From the NCBI GenBank assembly GCA_018806915.1, contig JAGKQI010000104.1, positions 1,426,001-1,490,000 of the forward strand: a DNA stretch of 64,000 nucleotides, read 5' to 3'. Positions 9,797 through 19,916 of this stretch are shown one piece after another. The notes beneath the pieces are model-generated. The model searched no databases and was not told the origin of the DNA. It was given only the letters and a program-made list of their open reading frames with translations. Each line of letters starts with the position of its first letter. The first letter of the stretch is position 1. Source of the stretch: Phytophthora colocasiae (lineage: Eukaryota > Oomycota > Peronosporomycetes > Peronosporales > Peronosporaceae). A program made the position numbers and the translations under genes.

Positions 9797-11101
9797 CTAA
9801 GACTCAGTTCTCAGTCGCTCCATCTGATGATGGAGCTGACGTTTGCCTACGAGGTGGGCAAACTGGACACGAAGGTCCCGGAGGCGGAGGATGTCCTCCA
9901 GGTGATCTTCGTCACGGAGTTTGTTGTACTCCTCGGTTGACTTGACTGTCAACCGGACCCATTGCCAGAAGAGGTCCTCAGCGTCGATCCACGACGCAGT
10001 GTTCTCTGGGAGAACCCATGGGTAACCCCATGTGGGCTTGAGACCACCCTTAGTCTCAGGCTTCTTGCGAAGCGAGGTGAATTCCTTGATAGGAATTCGG
10101 TGCTGTGCTAGAAGCACGCACCTGGCAGCCTTGAAAGAGAGGTTCTTTCTGAACCAAGGCCCGCTCATAGGCGCCTTTGGAGGTATGGCCCCCTATGAGA
10201 GGACGCGGGTCCTGGAGCTGCTCGAGATACGCAGCAGCTCCCGAGCCTTGATCGGGCGGGTAGTCCCGCTGGTGGACAGAGTCCTCATCGTGTTGATGAG
10301 ACCCACCTGCGACCGTTGGTGCGGTGCGCATTGGCTGTTGAGCAGCCTGAAAGAGCTCTTGCTGCTCGTCGAGATTGTTAGTGATCTCTTGGGACTCACG
10401 AATGAGTCCCTTCTCCTCATCGTCATCGTCTTGACAAGGAGACTGTGAAGCATGACGCTTCTTGGAGTTGGTGCTGGGCACCTTCTCCTCTGCCAGAATG
10501 GCCCGGGCGCGTTCGCGCCCTTCAGCAAGTGTCAGATGTCTGACAGGTGGTGGCGTAGTGTCGCCACCACGGCCGCTGGTGTTGTCGGGAGACTTGGACG
10601 CGGTGTCCTTGTCTCCATGGTGCCCCTCCGTGGTCGGAGCACCCGCCGCAGGCTTGCCCTCGGCGTCGCCGTTGTCGCTCTCGTCGCCCGAGTAGATGAC
10701 AAGAGTCGCTTCCTGTTCGGAAGGACTCCAGGAACCGGGACTATGGTCCCTATACTCGAACCGAGGATTCGGTCGAGTATCAGGCGGTAGGGACGGAGAC
10801 CTACTGCGCCTTTGGCTAGGGCTAGCCGTCGCAGCAGTGCTGCTGGGCGAGCTAAGAGCCCTGGAGGCCACATCGGTGGCCTCATAAAGTGCCGAAGCCT
10901 GGCCGCGAGGCTTGGCTGGCTTGGAAGTTGGCTTTGCAGCCTTCTTCCGTGAAGACGCTTGCGCGTCTGGGTTTGCACCCTTTGCAGACATGTTGCTGGG
11001 CTTCCAAGGAAGCCTGGTACGCGTTGGCAGTGCGCCCTGTGCTCTGTGAGAGCAGAAGCCGCAGCGATAAGAGCTGGCGGCAGGTCGATCGATTTCGACA
11101 T
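9797..11101 (-). pseudogene. antisense open frames between pol and the 3' LTR of the Gypsy element
   Basis: On the minus strand, tail to tail with pol, a 311-codon frame (10991-10056) is followed after a one-frame jump near 10130 by a 123-codon frame (10168-9797). A further frame from 11101 could supply an N-terminus. The first part is rich in Ser, Pro, Lys and Ala. The second has normal globular composition, with WGYPWVLPENTASWIDAEDL and LEDILRLRDLRVQFAHL. I do not recognise the product. It could be an antisense accessory ORF of the element, broken like gag and pol, or captured sequence. Confidence 0.4.
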
Positions 11102-11160
11102 TGAAGAGAGAAATGTGAAAGGGATTTTCTCTCTTCTCTGATTGGACGAGAGTCGAATCT

Positions 11161-11173
11161 AAGTGGGGGAGGA
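11161..11173 (+). other. polypurine tract
   Basis: AAGTGGGGGAGGA lies directly before the 3' LTR (a T-to-purine rich junction typical of LTR elements) and would prime plus-strand synthesis. Confidence 0.75.
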
Positions 11174-11489
11174 TGTAACGGGGTTACATTGAAGAGTGAC
11201 TTTAGTCACTCTTCCGAAGTGGATACATTTGGTGTGTCACACATCATGGTGACACGTGGCAGGTGGCTCCGCAGCCACCTATCACCTTCTATATAGGTTA
11301 CACTATAGATATCTTTTAGTTTGTATTGCAGGCCAAGCTAACAAGTATCTATAATATATTCAGTCTTAAATCTACCTAATCTTTAGTTAGTCTCCCCAAG
11401 TCTTTGGGGACCGAGTGAACTGCCGTTCACTAGGAGTTTGTATACTCCAAGCCTTCCTCTGTGTGAAGTGCTGTGTGACCCCCGTCACA
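11174..11489 (+). repeat. 3' LTR of the Gypsy element
   Basis: 316 bp and identical to 3261-3576. The TCATC duplication follows at 11490-11494. Confidence 0.95.
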
Positions 11490-11690
11490 TCATCTGTCCA
11501 GTGACCCGAAAAGTCGTCAAGCAGCAACAGAAGAGGAACGTCGGGGTTGCTGCGATCTTTAAAATGGTAATCCAGCCAAATGATGGTTAGTTTAGCATTC
11601 CTCCGTCTTCACGTAGCTTGACCCGCCCCCATTGTCGTTGAACGAATGGCTGTGTATTGCGTGCTTTTAGCGGCCGCGGAGGTCCATTTT
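11490..11690 (-). pseudogene. DDE_1 (pogo-like) transposase fragment, N-terminal piece
   Basis: Read on the minus strand, the sequence gives IIWLDYHFKDRSNPDVPLLL then LLDDFSGHWTDD, a DDE_1 superfamily catalytic block. Joined across the Gypsy element it continues into VVSYAAKINVHLLKVPPGHT at 3255-3180. Upstream of this block the reading is degraded, and the right boundary with the host gene is somewhere near 11690. Confidence 0.55.
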
Positions 11691-11703
11691 ATGCCGCATT
11701 TTT

Positions 11704-12361
11704 ATGAGCAATCGGAAAATATCAGACGTCGGAATTGACACCGGTTATACGGTAATGAAGTTGATGTTACGTGGTGTCATTGCAAAGACTGTGGATCATC
11801 TAAAGGACGAGATTCTTCTTGTGGTTGTAGTGAACGTTGACCTCTTTAGCGCTTTGTTTTCGACGTACTGCATGCAGAGCTCACCTTCTGTCAAGACAAC
11901 GTGCGTTCTCATGGCTGCAGATGTCCTTCAAAACGGTATGTCACTGTATGACATCGAGCTTGTAGTCCAACGTATGAAGAAACAAAGTGGAGTTGTGCAA
12001 GCTGTGAAGGTCCAGGGGAAACTCAAGTCTCAATGTCAGAGCCGGACGTCCTGCGCAGCGCTAAATCAGCATCAAATCTACTTGGTGTTGCCCAGGAATC
12101 GAAGCGGAGGCTATTGCAAACGATTCTGCTACCTAATCGGATTTCTTCGACGCCTATAAACAAATTGTTACGGAAAATCACGCCTGTGTTGGCAGAATTT
12201 GGAGACAACATGGAGACAAACAAAGACTCCGCGAGGACGATAATCGAACAGCAGTACGTACGAGAGTTGCAAAAGGTGTTGTACATTGCAGAATTTATCG
12301 TTCTGGTCAATTGCGTGGAAGTTGTAATTCCAGTGATATTTTGTAAGTTGTTTCTTCGATA
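11704..12361 (+). pseudogene. membrane protein paralogue, 3' half, broken
   Basis: This continues the gene that starts at 585. The first frame (11704-12010) reads VMKLMLRGVIAKTVDHLKDE, then FSALFSTYCMQSSPSVKTTC, both conserved in the family. Near 12010 the frame shifts to 12033-12345 with LLRKITPVLAEFGDN and YIAEFIVLVNCVEVVIPVIF. That segment ends in the same donor (TTTTGTAAG) as seen at 1-15 in the intact copy. The next exon is present only as an inverted segment, so splicing cannot restore the protein. Confidence 0.65.
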
Positions 12362-12371
12362 AACTTTTGAT

Positions 12372-12664
12372 CTCAACCCACAGAATAAACCAGCCTTGAA
12401 CTTGGGTCCACTGCTTATCAAGAACAAATGCCAGTTGACGGAATACAGAAATCTGCAATCTGTGCCAGAGTACAAAGGTTATCCCCACAAGCGACGCTAA
12501 CTGCAAACCAGCATATAGAAACACGTTGAAGAGAGCCGCGTAAAGCCGCTTTTCGTCCATGTCGGCCATTTGCTCGTAGTACACTCGGTTGGGTAGGTGA
12601 TACATTGTGAATAAATACGCCGCTGTGTATCAAGAAGCATACCGGTTTCGTGAAAATGTATTTT
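12372..12664 (-). pseudogene. inverted exon segment of the membrane protein paralogue
   Basis: This segment is similar to about 38-326 but lies in the opposite orientation between flanks that are themselves collinear with that copy (GATAAACTTTTGA on the left, TAACGTGCAGACTTCC on the right). On the minus strand it encodes MYHLPNRVYYEQMADMDEKR and ends FILWVEI. It marks an inversion of the penultimate exon and part of the preceding intron. Confidence 0.8.
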
Positions 12665-12798
12665 TTAACGTGCAGACTTCCTTGCAACACTTCGGTATGT
12701 AGTGTGAATTATTTGCACCATATCGAGGAACTTACTGCTGTTGACTTGGTGACATTAACACCTTTAAATTTAAGTGGCTACAGCAATCTTCGAGCTAG
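12665..12798 (+). pseudogene. last exon remnants of the membrane protein paralogue
   Basis: After the inverted segment the plus strand resumes with VQTSLQHFG, an intron-like stretch, and a final TFKFKWLQQSSS ending in TAG at 12796-12798. The acceptor region has lost about nine bases relative to 410-430. This is the end of the broken gene. Confidence 0.6.
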
Positions 12799-13151
12799 TG
12801 CAGTGACGAGAAGATAAAAATGACCAGGAGAATAGTTTTATAAACATGGATAGAGAGATTTTGTGTGTGTCGAGAAGCACACTTGAACACACGAGCTTCA
12901 GAATCTTTGACACCGAAAACAAGTACACAAGGCGTTTCCGGCTGTTTAAACCAAATGTTTAAACGTGTTTAAACTGTTCCATCACAGCACGCGAAAAAGT
13001 TCACAGGTGCGCGGATTTCCGAGAAGCGATCCGCCCATTCGTCTTCTTCTTCTTCTCTCTCCACAGGCCCTCTACATTCTCTCCAAGTCGTGCACTATAA
13101 TCTCCAGCATCTCCTCTCTCTTGTCGTACCGCTATCACGTTTCGTGTCGCT
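12799..13151 (+). promoter_or_regulatory. intergenic region upstream of ATG9
   Basis: No gene is seen. The stretch holds three perfect GTTTAAAC palindromes at 12944-12951, 12957-12964 and 12967-12974. Downstream is a pyrimidine-rich leader with CCCATTCGTCTTCTTCTTC at about 13035, a weak match to oomycete initiator sequences. The assignment as ATG9 promoter is from position only. Confidence 0.5.
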
Positions 13152-15422
13152 ATGGACGAGTCGCTACTCGCCAACAACGACCACCTGAGCCATGCTGAAG
13201 AGGAGGACGAATTGCTCTGGAATGAGCTCAAGGACGACCACCGCGCACCCCCTTTCGGTGGACCAAGTCATCCTGACTCTGCTCTAGGAGGAAATACCAG
13301 TGCTTCATCCCCTGGAGCCGCGCAACTGCCGTCTTTGCGTGTCAACGTGCACCTTCCCGCCATTTCGACGCTGTTCCACGAGGTTTTAGGCACAGCCAAG
13401 GCGGCTCTCCCAGGCCAACGTGGAGCTAATGGACAGGCACAAGCTCCTCCTAGTGGACGGGTGTCTCCTGTCCCTGATCGCTTCGGAAATGTAGCCAATC
13501 TGGACGCGTTCCTCATCACACTGTACAATTACTACTACCACAAGGGGTTCTGGTGCATTGTGGTGGTGGAACTTGTAAGTCTGGTTACAGGGCTCTTCAG
13601 TGTGGTTCTGTCAAGCTTCTTACTGGGTTGTGTACAGTGGGGGCCGCTGCTTGAGTGCCATCGACACCCGGAGAGCGGAGGCTGCGCACAGGAAATGGAG
13701 AAATACATTACGTGCAGTGCAGGCAATAACGGCCTACTGGGCCTCATTGGGGCGTTCTACTTCGCCATGTTTCTCGTGTATTGGGTCTCGAGAGCTTTCC
13801 AGTTAATTGGAACGTTAAGAGACACACGAGAGATGGAGGTGTTCTACAAGGAGAGACTGCACATTGATGAACGACAGGTGCAGACTATTGCATGGGACGA
13901 AGTGGTGACGAGAGTGCTGGACCTGGTGAACGGGGCCAATGCGCCTGTGAACATGAGGCAATTATCTTCCTACAAGCTGCAGATTGACCCGGCCTTACTG
14001 TCGTCCCCGCATGATTTTGCTCGGCGCATTATGCGCAAGGATAATTATCTCATTGCCTTCATGAACCACTCGCTGTTTCAGAGCAAGAACCTGCTACCGA
14101 CGTCGCTGCAGCTTCTCTCGACGTCCCACATCATGTGTTCGAGAAACATGGAGGCCAATCTCAATATCTGTCTGCTGGATCAAATGTTCGACGCGGAGAT
14201 GAACCTTGCGCCCTCGGTGATTCACAACGTGGAGATGCTCAAGAAGCGCTTTGTGATTGCAGGTGTGCTCAATTTCGTGCTGGCGCCTTTCATTTTACTG
14301 TACCGGCTTTCGAGGTTTTTCTTTTTGGCGGCGCAAGAGTGGCAGACAAACCACGTGTACTACTTTGGCACGCGCCGCTGGTCGGCGTACGCTATTTGGC
14401 GCTTTCGTGAATACAACGAACTTCCTCACGTTCTCGATGCACGTATGGCTCGTTCCTATTCTTTGGCGGACCGGTACCTCGGTATGTTCCCTGCTGGGTC
14501 GCTGGCGATTGTTGCTGGAGGTGTTTCCTTCTGTGCGAGTTCGCTGATGGCGGTTCTTTTGCTAGTAAGTCTTCTTGAGGAGTCGCTACTTCTGCAAACG
14601 ACGCTGTTCGGCCACGAACTGCTGTGGTACTTGACCATCTCAACAGGTATTTTCGCGCTCTCGCGGTCGTTTACGTCTTCTACTTCTCCGTTCTTGATCA
14701 ATGGTGACTGCGAAGAGACTATGATGCAAGTCTCGGCCGAGACACACTACTTTCCAAAGGAATGGAGGGGCCAATGCCACTCTTTTGAAGTGCGGGACGC
14801 TTTCACAGTGCTCTTTCCCTACAAGGCGGTGCTCTTCGCAGAGGAATGCGTATCGGTCTTGTTAGCGCCATACATTTTGTGTGTGTCTCTCCCCCGACTT
14901 GCTCGCGATATCCTGCTCTTCCTGCGCTCGCACTCACTCGTGCACCCAAGTACTGGAGCTGTATGCCGATTCGCAGAGTTTGACTTCAAGGAGTACGGAA
15001 ATGACGCCAAGATGGAAAGTTCGTTCATCAACTTCAAGCAGAACCACCCGAAGTGGGTCGGTGCCCGCGAGGGAGAAGCTCTCATGCAGCGTCTAGGCAA
15101 ACTGAAGGAGGAAGAGATGGAGAAATCTATGCGCATGGGCGATACCATGATGTACAGCATGTCGATGTCGCAACAACTGATGCAGTCTCAGGCGATCCAG
15201 AACGTAATGGCTGGGGGGCGTATGAGCGGATACATGCCTCAGGATAATGAGTTTTACTGGCTGGAAAAGGTATGATGCACTCGTATGTGACTCGAACTGT
15301 TTAATTCTAACACGCTCTTTTTGATGCAGCTTCAGCAGGGTCGATTGGACGAATTGGATCTGGAAGGTATGAAAGGAAACCCTGCGGACAGTATTTCCAT
15401 CTCGAGTCTTGGCTCTCCGTAA
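13152..15422 (+). CDS. ATG9: autophagy-related protein 9
   Basis: ATG9 is the multispanning membrane protein and lipid scramblase on vesicles that seed the autophagosome. Two exons, 13152-15269 and 15330-15422, give 736 residues; the 60-base intron has GTATGA and GATGCAG borders. After an acidic N-terminal tail, the core begins around residue 115 with LDAFLITLYNYYYHKGFWCI. It continues through the conserved cytosolic block with FYKERLHIDERQVQTIAWDE and the helices around LNFVLAPFILLYRLSRFFF and LPHVLDARMARSYSLADRYL, then FPYKAVLFAEECVSVLLAPY. The Met-rich tail (MGDTMMYSMSMSQQLMQSQA) is unusual. Identification rests on overall ATG9 core similarity. Confidence 0.9.
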
Positions 15423-15532
15423 AGCTAGGCGAGCCAGTGGTAAAGTATATTCATGTTGTTGCATTTCAGTAATGAAATGACTTTCATGGCACAAATAGCT
15501 CCTTGGACTTGGGGCGCTGATCTTGGTACTTC

Positions 15533-18236
15533 CTAGGAACACTGTAGCAGTGTATCAAACAAGCGATATCGAACCGCGGTTCTTGGTCCAGCTGAGTGTC
15601 CGGGGGGCAAGGACACTGAATAGGACTTGATACACCAGTGGAAGGCGTTGGATGACTTCAGCAAAGCAGCCAGGCGCTTCTCTAGTAAAGTCTTGGAGCT
15701 GGTGCTTTTGGTGAGATCGCATGGAGGGATGCCGTGAAGAAAGTGCTCCTGTGCGTTCACAAAAAATCAAAATGTTGTTTCTACACATTTCCTGGCGCTG
15801 TCTCTCACTTACCGCATCTTTTCCGTAGACAATTATGTTCAGGGAATCGTTTCCTTCCTCGATGGTTAGTGCAAAGGAGTACTGGAACTCGCTGCTGTTG
15901 TCAGGCCTCGGTTTGCAAATCTTCTCAATGTCTGTGGGCCAAATACTGCGGACTCGAGCCAAGCAGTGGAACTTCCGAGGGGATTTTGAGGAGTTGAGGA
16001 TCTCTCGCAGCGGCGTCATCGGGATTTTATTCTGGATGTGATCGGGGATCACTGTGGTCACCACTACTGGAAGAGAAGTCGTGGGCTTGTGGCTTTGGCT
16101 GGGAGGCTGTGAATTGACTTGGGTAGTTTCTTGTGTAGAAGCCACCGGTGTTCCGTTCAATAATGCAATACGGTGTTGCACGTCCAGCGTGAAATCGGGC
16201 ATCAGCATGATAGACGTCCCCTCCCGAAACCGAAGGATTTCCAGACGTCCTGGAACAACAGGAGCTCCAGGGACAGGCTCGTTGATTGCGACTGCCAGGT
16301 TTCGGAAACGGCACCACGTAAGTATTCCTTTGACAAACCCCATGTCGCGTACCAGTGACCAGCACGAGGACATAACCACCACTTTCAGTAGTCCTTTGGC
16401 TGGAACACGAACATTTTTATCTTGTAGTGTTTGCACTATCAACGGGTCGGAATCAGCTGCGTCGCCTGAGCCATCCCAAACAATTAGCCGAACAGGCTCA
16501 TCACTATCATCCAAGTACAGCACGCGCACTACGAGATCAACAAAGCCTTCGACAGACTTTAGCTCGGATAGAAGTTTCGGTGCTTGCTCGCAACCCGGAG
16601 GGAGTGTCGTATCCTCCATCATACTAGTCCGAGACCATTTTCTGTTACCATAATAAAAAATGGTTAGATGTGCACGTTCAGAACGGAAACGGAAACGATA
16701 ACTACTACTGCAGAACTTACATCAGTTGGCGTGTGCGTTTTTCGTCAGAAGGTTCGAATGTCCATGTCTCGGAGCTGGTTAACTGTTCAAGTTTTCCTCC
16801 GGTGGATTCCCGAAGAACAAGGTGTCGCGTTGCTTTTGACCTTCGATGACAAGATCGTCAAAAAAAATATACGAAACCTTTTACAAAGAATACTGGCAGT
16901 GGCGTACATGCAGAGGCCTTGAATGTTATCTTGATATCGCTGGATTTTAACTTTGTGAAAGCGAATGATGTCTCCAACGCACTGTGAAACAGAGTACAAG
17001 GGTTTAGTTGATAGCTGTAGCTCCGAACTTGCTCTCTTCCGTGTTCGTACCGTGATCTTGGGCATTTTCTCGATCGTGGGGTAGAAGATGTTGATTGGGA
17101 TTGCCTTCTCCCGAGTAGGGCATGTTTCGTCTGTCACACTGACAGTCATCTGCTCAAACATTCATTGTCCAGGATTTTAGCCTCAGTGTTCTCTTAGCTG
17201 CAGCAATGAAGAATAAAAAACACTACTCACGCATAAATCGCGCCCATTCGTCTTCTTGGGAAGTGTCATGTTGATAACAACGCCATAGATGTCAGCGTAT
17301 CCATCCACTAACTCCGACAAAGATGAATAGCGATAAGCTGGGGAGGATACTGTTGCTTTCTCAAGCGTGCGTTTCCCATTCTTGGGTTTCTGTTATCCGC
17401 AATCCACAAAATGTAGAGTCAATGTTTAGACACACATCCTTTTCTTCGCAGAAACATCTTAAGTGTACCTTTGTCGGTGGTGACTGGACTGGAAACAGGG
17501 ACTTCCTCTTTGCAACTACATTAACAAACGCACCATGAGCCACGACAATAACAGACAGCATCTTAGATCTTACCATTCCGAAGATCTTTCAAAGCAACTT
17601 TTCTGGGCGGGAGATACACCAACTGGTCCGACTCGGGCAAACGCTGCGGTTCCTCGTATTCCACTTGAATCGCCACGCCATGGGGGAAAGTGAATAATTG
17701 AGGTAGTCTATCCAACGTTTTCCTCAACAAGCTCCTCTCCGCCACAACGACACACTGCACACGCTCTTCCGTCTCCATACCGGCTTCCCATTGTAGTTGC
17801 ACAAGTCCAAGTCCGCTAATCTTCAGCTTATACTGTATCAATAAACACCAAATAGCACACGTATGAGTATTTTCTTGTTTTCTTTCGCAATTGGAAATCC
17901 GACCAAAAACTTGCATGACGTTTCAAGAATTCCACTTTCTCTGCCCATTTGTCGTAGAAAAATACCAGCAACGTCTCGAATGTCGTGCGTGTTCCAACAA
18001 TTACAAATCCGGTTAAGGAAAACTTCGTCATGTAAGTAAAAAAAAAAATACGCAAGTATAATAAAATTCTGTGAAAGGATATGATTTTCCAGCACGACGA
18101 CCACCAGCTTTGACGCCTCAGGACCGCACGGCCCCACCCCCGGTCCAAACGTGCCTAACTCCCCGCCATCTGATGCCTTGGGATCCAGCGCCTGCAACGG
18201 GTACGCGCGTTTGACGGTCCCGATAAAGTTTGACAT
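15533..18236 (-). CDS. POT1: POT1-like protection-of-telomeres protein
   Basis: POT1 binds single-stranded telomeric DNA. About ten exons fit one frame: 18236-~18050, ~18030-17915, 17832-17574, 17515-17469, 17389-17231, 17149-17051, 16981-16885, 16832-16721, 16641-15813 and 15748-15533. The first OB-fold is clear (DGYADIYGVVINMTLPKKTN, MTVSVTDETCPTREKAIPIN, CVGDIIRFHKVKIQRYQDNI). A second follows (LLSELKSVEGFVDLVVRVLY with LIVWDG), and later FHCLARVRSIWPTDIEKIC and IIVYGKDA. About 160 residues before OB1 are not recognised. The intron 17914-17833 has a GC donor (GCAAGT). The junction of the first two exons is uncertain. It converges on ATG9. Confidence 0.75.
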
Positions 18237-18377
18237 CACCTCAAGAGCTCCGCTTTGAAACTGGCGCCAAAAGAAATATTACCGTACTGGTAAAATAAAA
18301 TATGTTTGGAAATGGACCCTTTTATTTTTGACGTTCAAATGTACAAAACCATTACAGAGGAGGCGTAACGTCACTTC

Positions 18378-19853
18378 CTAGCGGCGACGACGCTCTTCGT
18401 ACTCTGCCTGAATCTCCTCGTTCGTCTTGCCGGCCGTCTCAGGTACCAGCTTGAGCGACAGCACGTAGAAAATGACAAGCAGCACCGTGAAGGGCGTGTA
18501 ACTCCAGTCGTCGAACTCGTCGGCCAGGTACGGGTAGCCGACGCCGACGATGAGGTTGCACAGCCAGTTGGCACCGATGCAGATGGACGAGGCACTGGCA
18601 CGCACCGAGTCCGGGAACATGTCTGCCGTCATGACCCACACGAGCGGGCCGAGCGTGACACCGAAGACGATGACGTAGAGCGCCGTGAAAACGATGGAGA
18701 GCGCCGACACGTCCACGAGGAAGGCGACGGTCATGCCGATGGACATGACGACCATGCCGGCAATGCCCCACAGGATCATGCTGCGGTTGCCGAAGCGCGA
18801 GGACAGCACACCCGTGAAGAAGGCCGGCCAGATGTTGATGAAGTCGATGATGAGCGTGCCAACGCGCGAGTCCGAGATACCGGCGTCTGAGAAGATGTTA
18901 CCGGAGTAGTAGAACACAGCGTTGATACCGGAGAGCTGCTGCGTGCAGGACAGCAGGAGCGCGCCGAGGAACTGCATGCGGTACTTGGGTGACCAGATCG
19001 ACTCGACCGGCTCGGTGGAGTATCCTGCCTCGGCCACGCTGGGCTGCTTCTTGGGCTCGAGCCACGCGAGCGCCGTCTGCACGTGCTCCTCGCCATAGAG
19101 ACGAGTGATGACCTGTTTGGCCTCCTCGCGGCGGTTCTTCATGAGCAGCCAAGCGGGGCTCTCGACAGACATAGAGGGCGACAGCAGCATGTAGATGCCG
19201 GCCAGGACGATGGGGAAACCAGCCATGTAACGCCATCCATCGCCGCTGTCGGCGAAGAAGAAGCAGATGGCCGGCACGAGGATGCCGATGGTGGTGGAGA
19301 TCTGCAGGCCGAGGCCAAGGTGACTGCGGAGGTGCGGCGGTGACAGCTCGTTCACGTACGCGCCGATGGTTCCGGTAGCAGCACCCGAGGCGATACCAGC
19401 CACCGCACGGCCGACTGCGAACGGCCAGATGTTGGAGACGACGGCCTGAATGGCAGCACCACCGATCATGAAGAAGCAGTTGAAGAAGAGCAGCTTCTTA
19501 CGGCCCATCAGGTCACTGAAGTAGCCGCAGAACAGACTGCCGACCATGGCGCCGAAGATCCAGGCGTTCACGGCGAAGGTCCACTCGAGCTTGGAGTGGC
19601 CGCTGAAGAGCGTGCAGGTGCCTTCGACAACGGGACGCGCATTGCACTCGTCCGTGTTGTTGTAGTCGGAGAGGTTGAGCTGCGAGGTGGACCAACCGCT
19701 CTGGAAGGGCTGCAGCAGAGCGAGCAGGACGCTGGTGTAGAGGATGCGGTTGGGTTTGATCTTGAGCGCGGCGTTCTTGACGGCGTCATCGAAGGCGACG
19801 TCGGCTCCGGGTGTGGAGGCTTCGTTGTAGTTGTCGTCGGGGTGTGGCGACAT
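18378..19853 (-). CDS. MFS sugar porter (hexose transporter), copy 1
   Basis: A 491-residue, intronless, 12-helix sugar porter that would import hexoses at the plasma membrane. Family signatures are visible: DLMGRKK (114-120), VESPAWLLMKNRREEA, QQLSGINAVFYYSG in helix 7, and PETAGK (471-476). The start at 19853 (MSPHPDDNYNEAS) matches the start of copy 2 at 21225. A longer upstream reading exists but lies in the leader. The protein differs from copy 2 at a single noticed residue (NRSMILW against NRNMILW). The 1,539-bp stretch 18378-19916 is the reverse complement of 21162-22700 apart from a few substitutions. The exact substrate cannot be told from sequence. Confidence 0.9.
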   Translation of the reverse strand: MSPHPDDNYNEASTPGADVAFDDAVKNAALKIKPNRILYTSVLLALLQPFQSGWSTSQLNLSDYNNTDECNARPVVEGTCTLFSGHSKLEWTFAVNAWIFGAMVGSLFCGYFSDLMGRKKLLFFNCFFMIGGAAIQAVVSNIWPFAVGRAVAGIASGAATGTIGAYVNELSPPHLRSHLGLGLQISTTIGILVPAICFFFADSGDGWRYMAGFPIVLAGIYMLLSPSMSVESPAWLLMKNRREEAKQVITRLYGEEHVQTALAWLEPKKQPSVAEAGYSTEPVESIWSPKYRMQFLGALLLSCTQQLSGINAVFYYSGNIFSDAGISDSRVGTLIIDFINIWPAFFTGVLSSRFGNRSMILWGIAGMVVMSIGMTVAFLVDVSALSIVFTALYVIVFGVTLGPLVWVMTADMFPDSVRASASSICIGANWLCNLIVGVGYPYLADEFDDWSYTPFTVLLVIFYVLSLKLVPETAGKTNEEIQAEYEERRRR

Positions 19854-19916
19854 TGCTGGCTTGGTGAAGCGACAACGGTGGTTTGCTTGAGTGTTGCTTG
19901 TCCAAATGAAAAGTGA
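18378..19916. repeat. left arm of a 1,539-bp inverted duplication
   Basis: The arm holds the whole transporter CDS plus 63 bases of its 5' leader. Similarity to 21162-22700 starts at TCACTTTTCATTTGG and stops exactly at the TAG stop codon in both copies. Substitutions are few and mostly synonymous. Confidence 0.9.

Larger units (their letters stand above)
3261..11489 (+). mobile_element. Ty3/Gypsy chromovirus LTR retrotransposon, complete but coding-defective
   Basis: The 8,229-bp element has two identical 316-bp LTRs (TGTAAC...GTCACA), a TCATC duplication, a candidate primer binding site at 3579 and a purine tract at 11161-11173. The internal order is gag with a zinc knuckle, aspartic protease, reverse transcriptase, RNase H, integrase and a C-terminal chromodomain, which places it in the chromovirus branch. 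The gag and pol frames are broken by at least three frameshifts and several stops, so it cannot encode its own full machinery. An extra 1.4 kb between pol and the 3' LTR carries minus-strand open frames. It interrupts the DDE_1 fragment. Confidence 0.95.

Noticed and set aside
18439..19236. Arg/His-rich minus-strand frames in the transporter genes
   Set aside because: Alternate-frame shadows of the MFS coding sequence, repeated in both arms.
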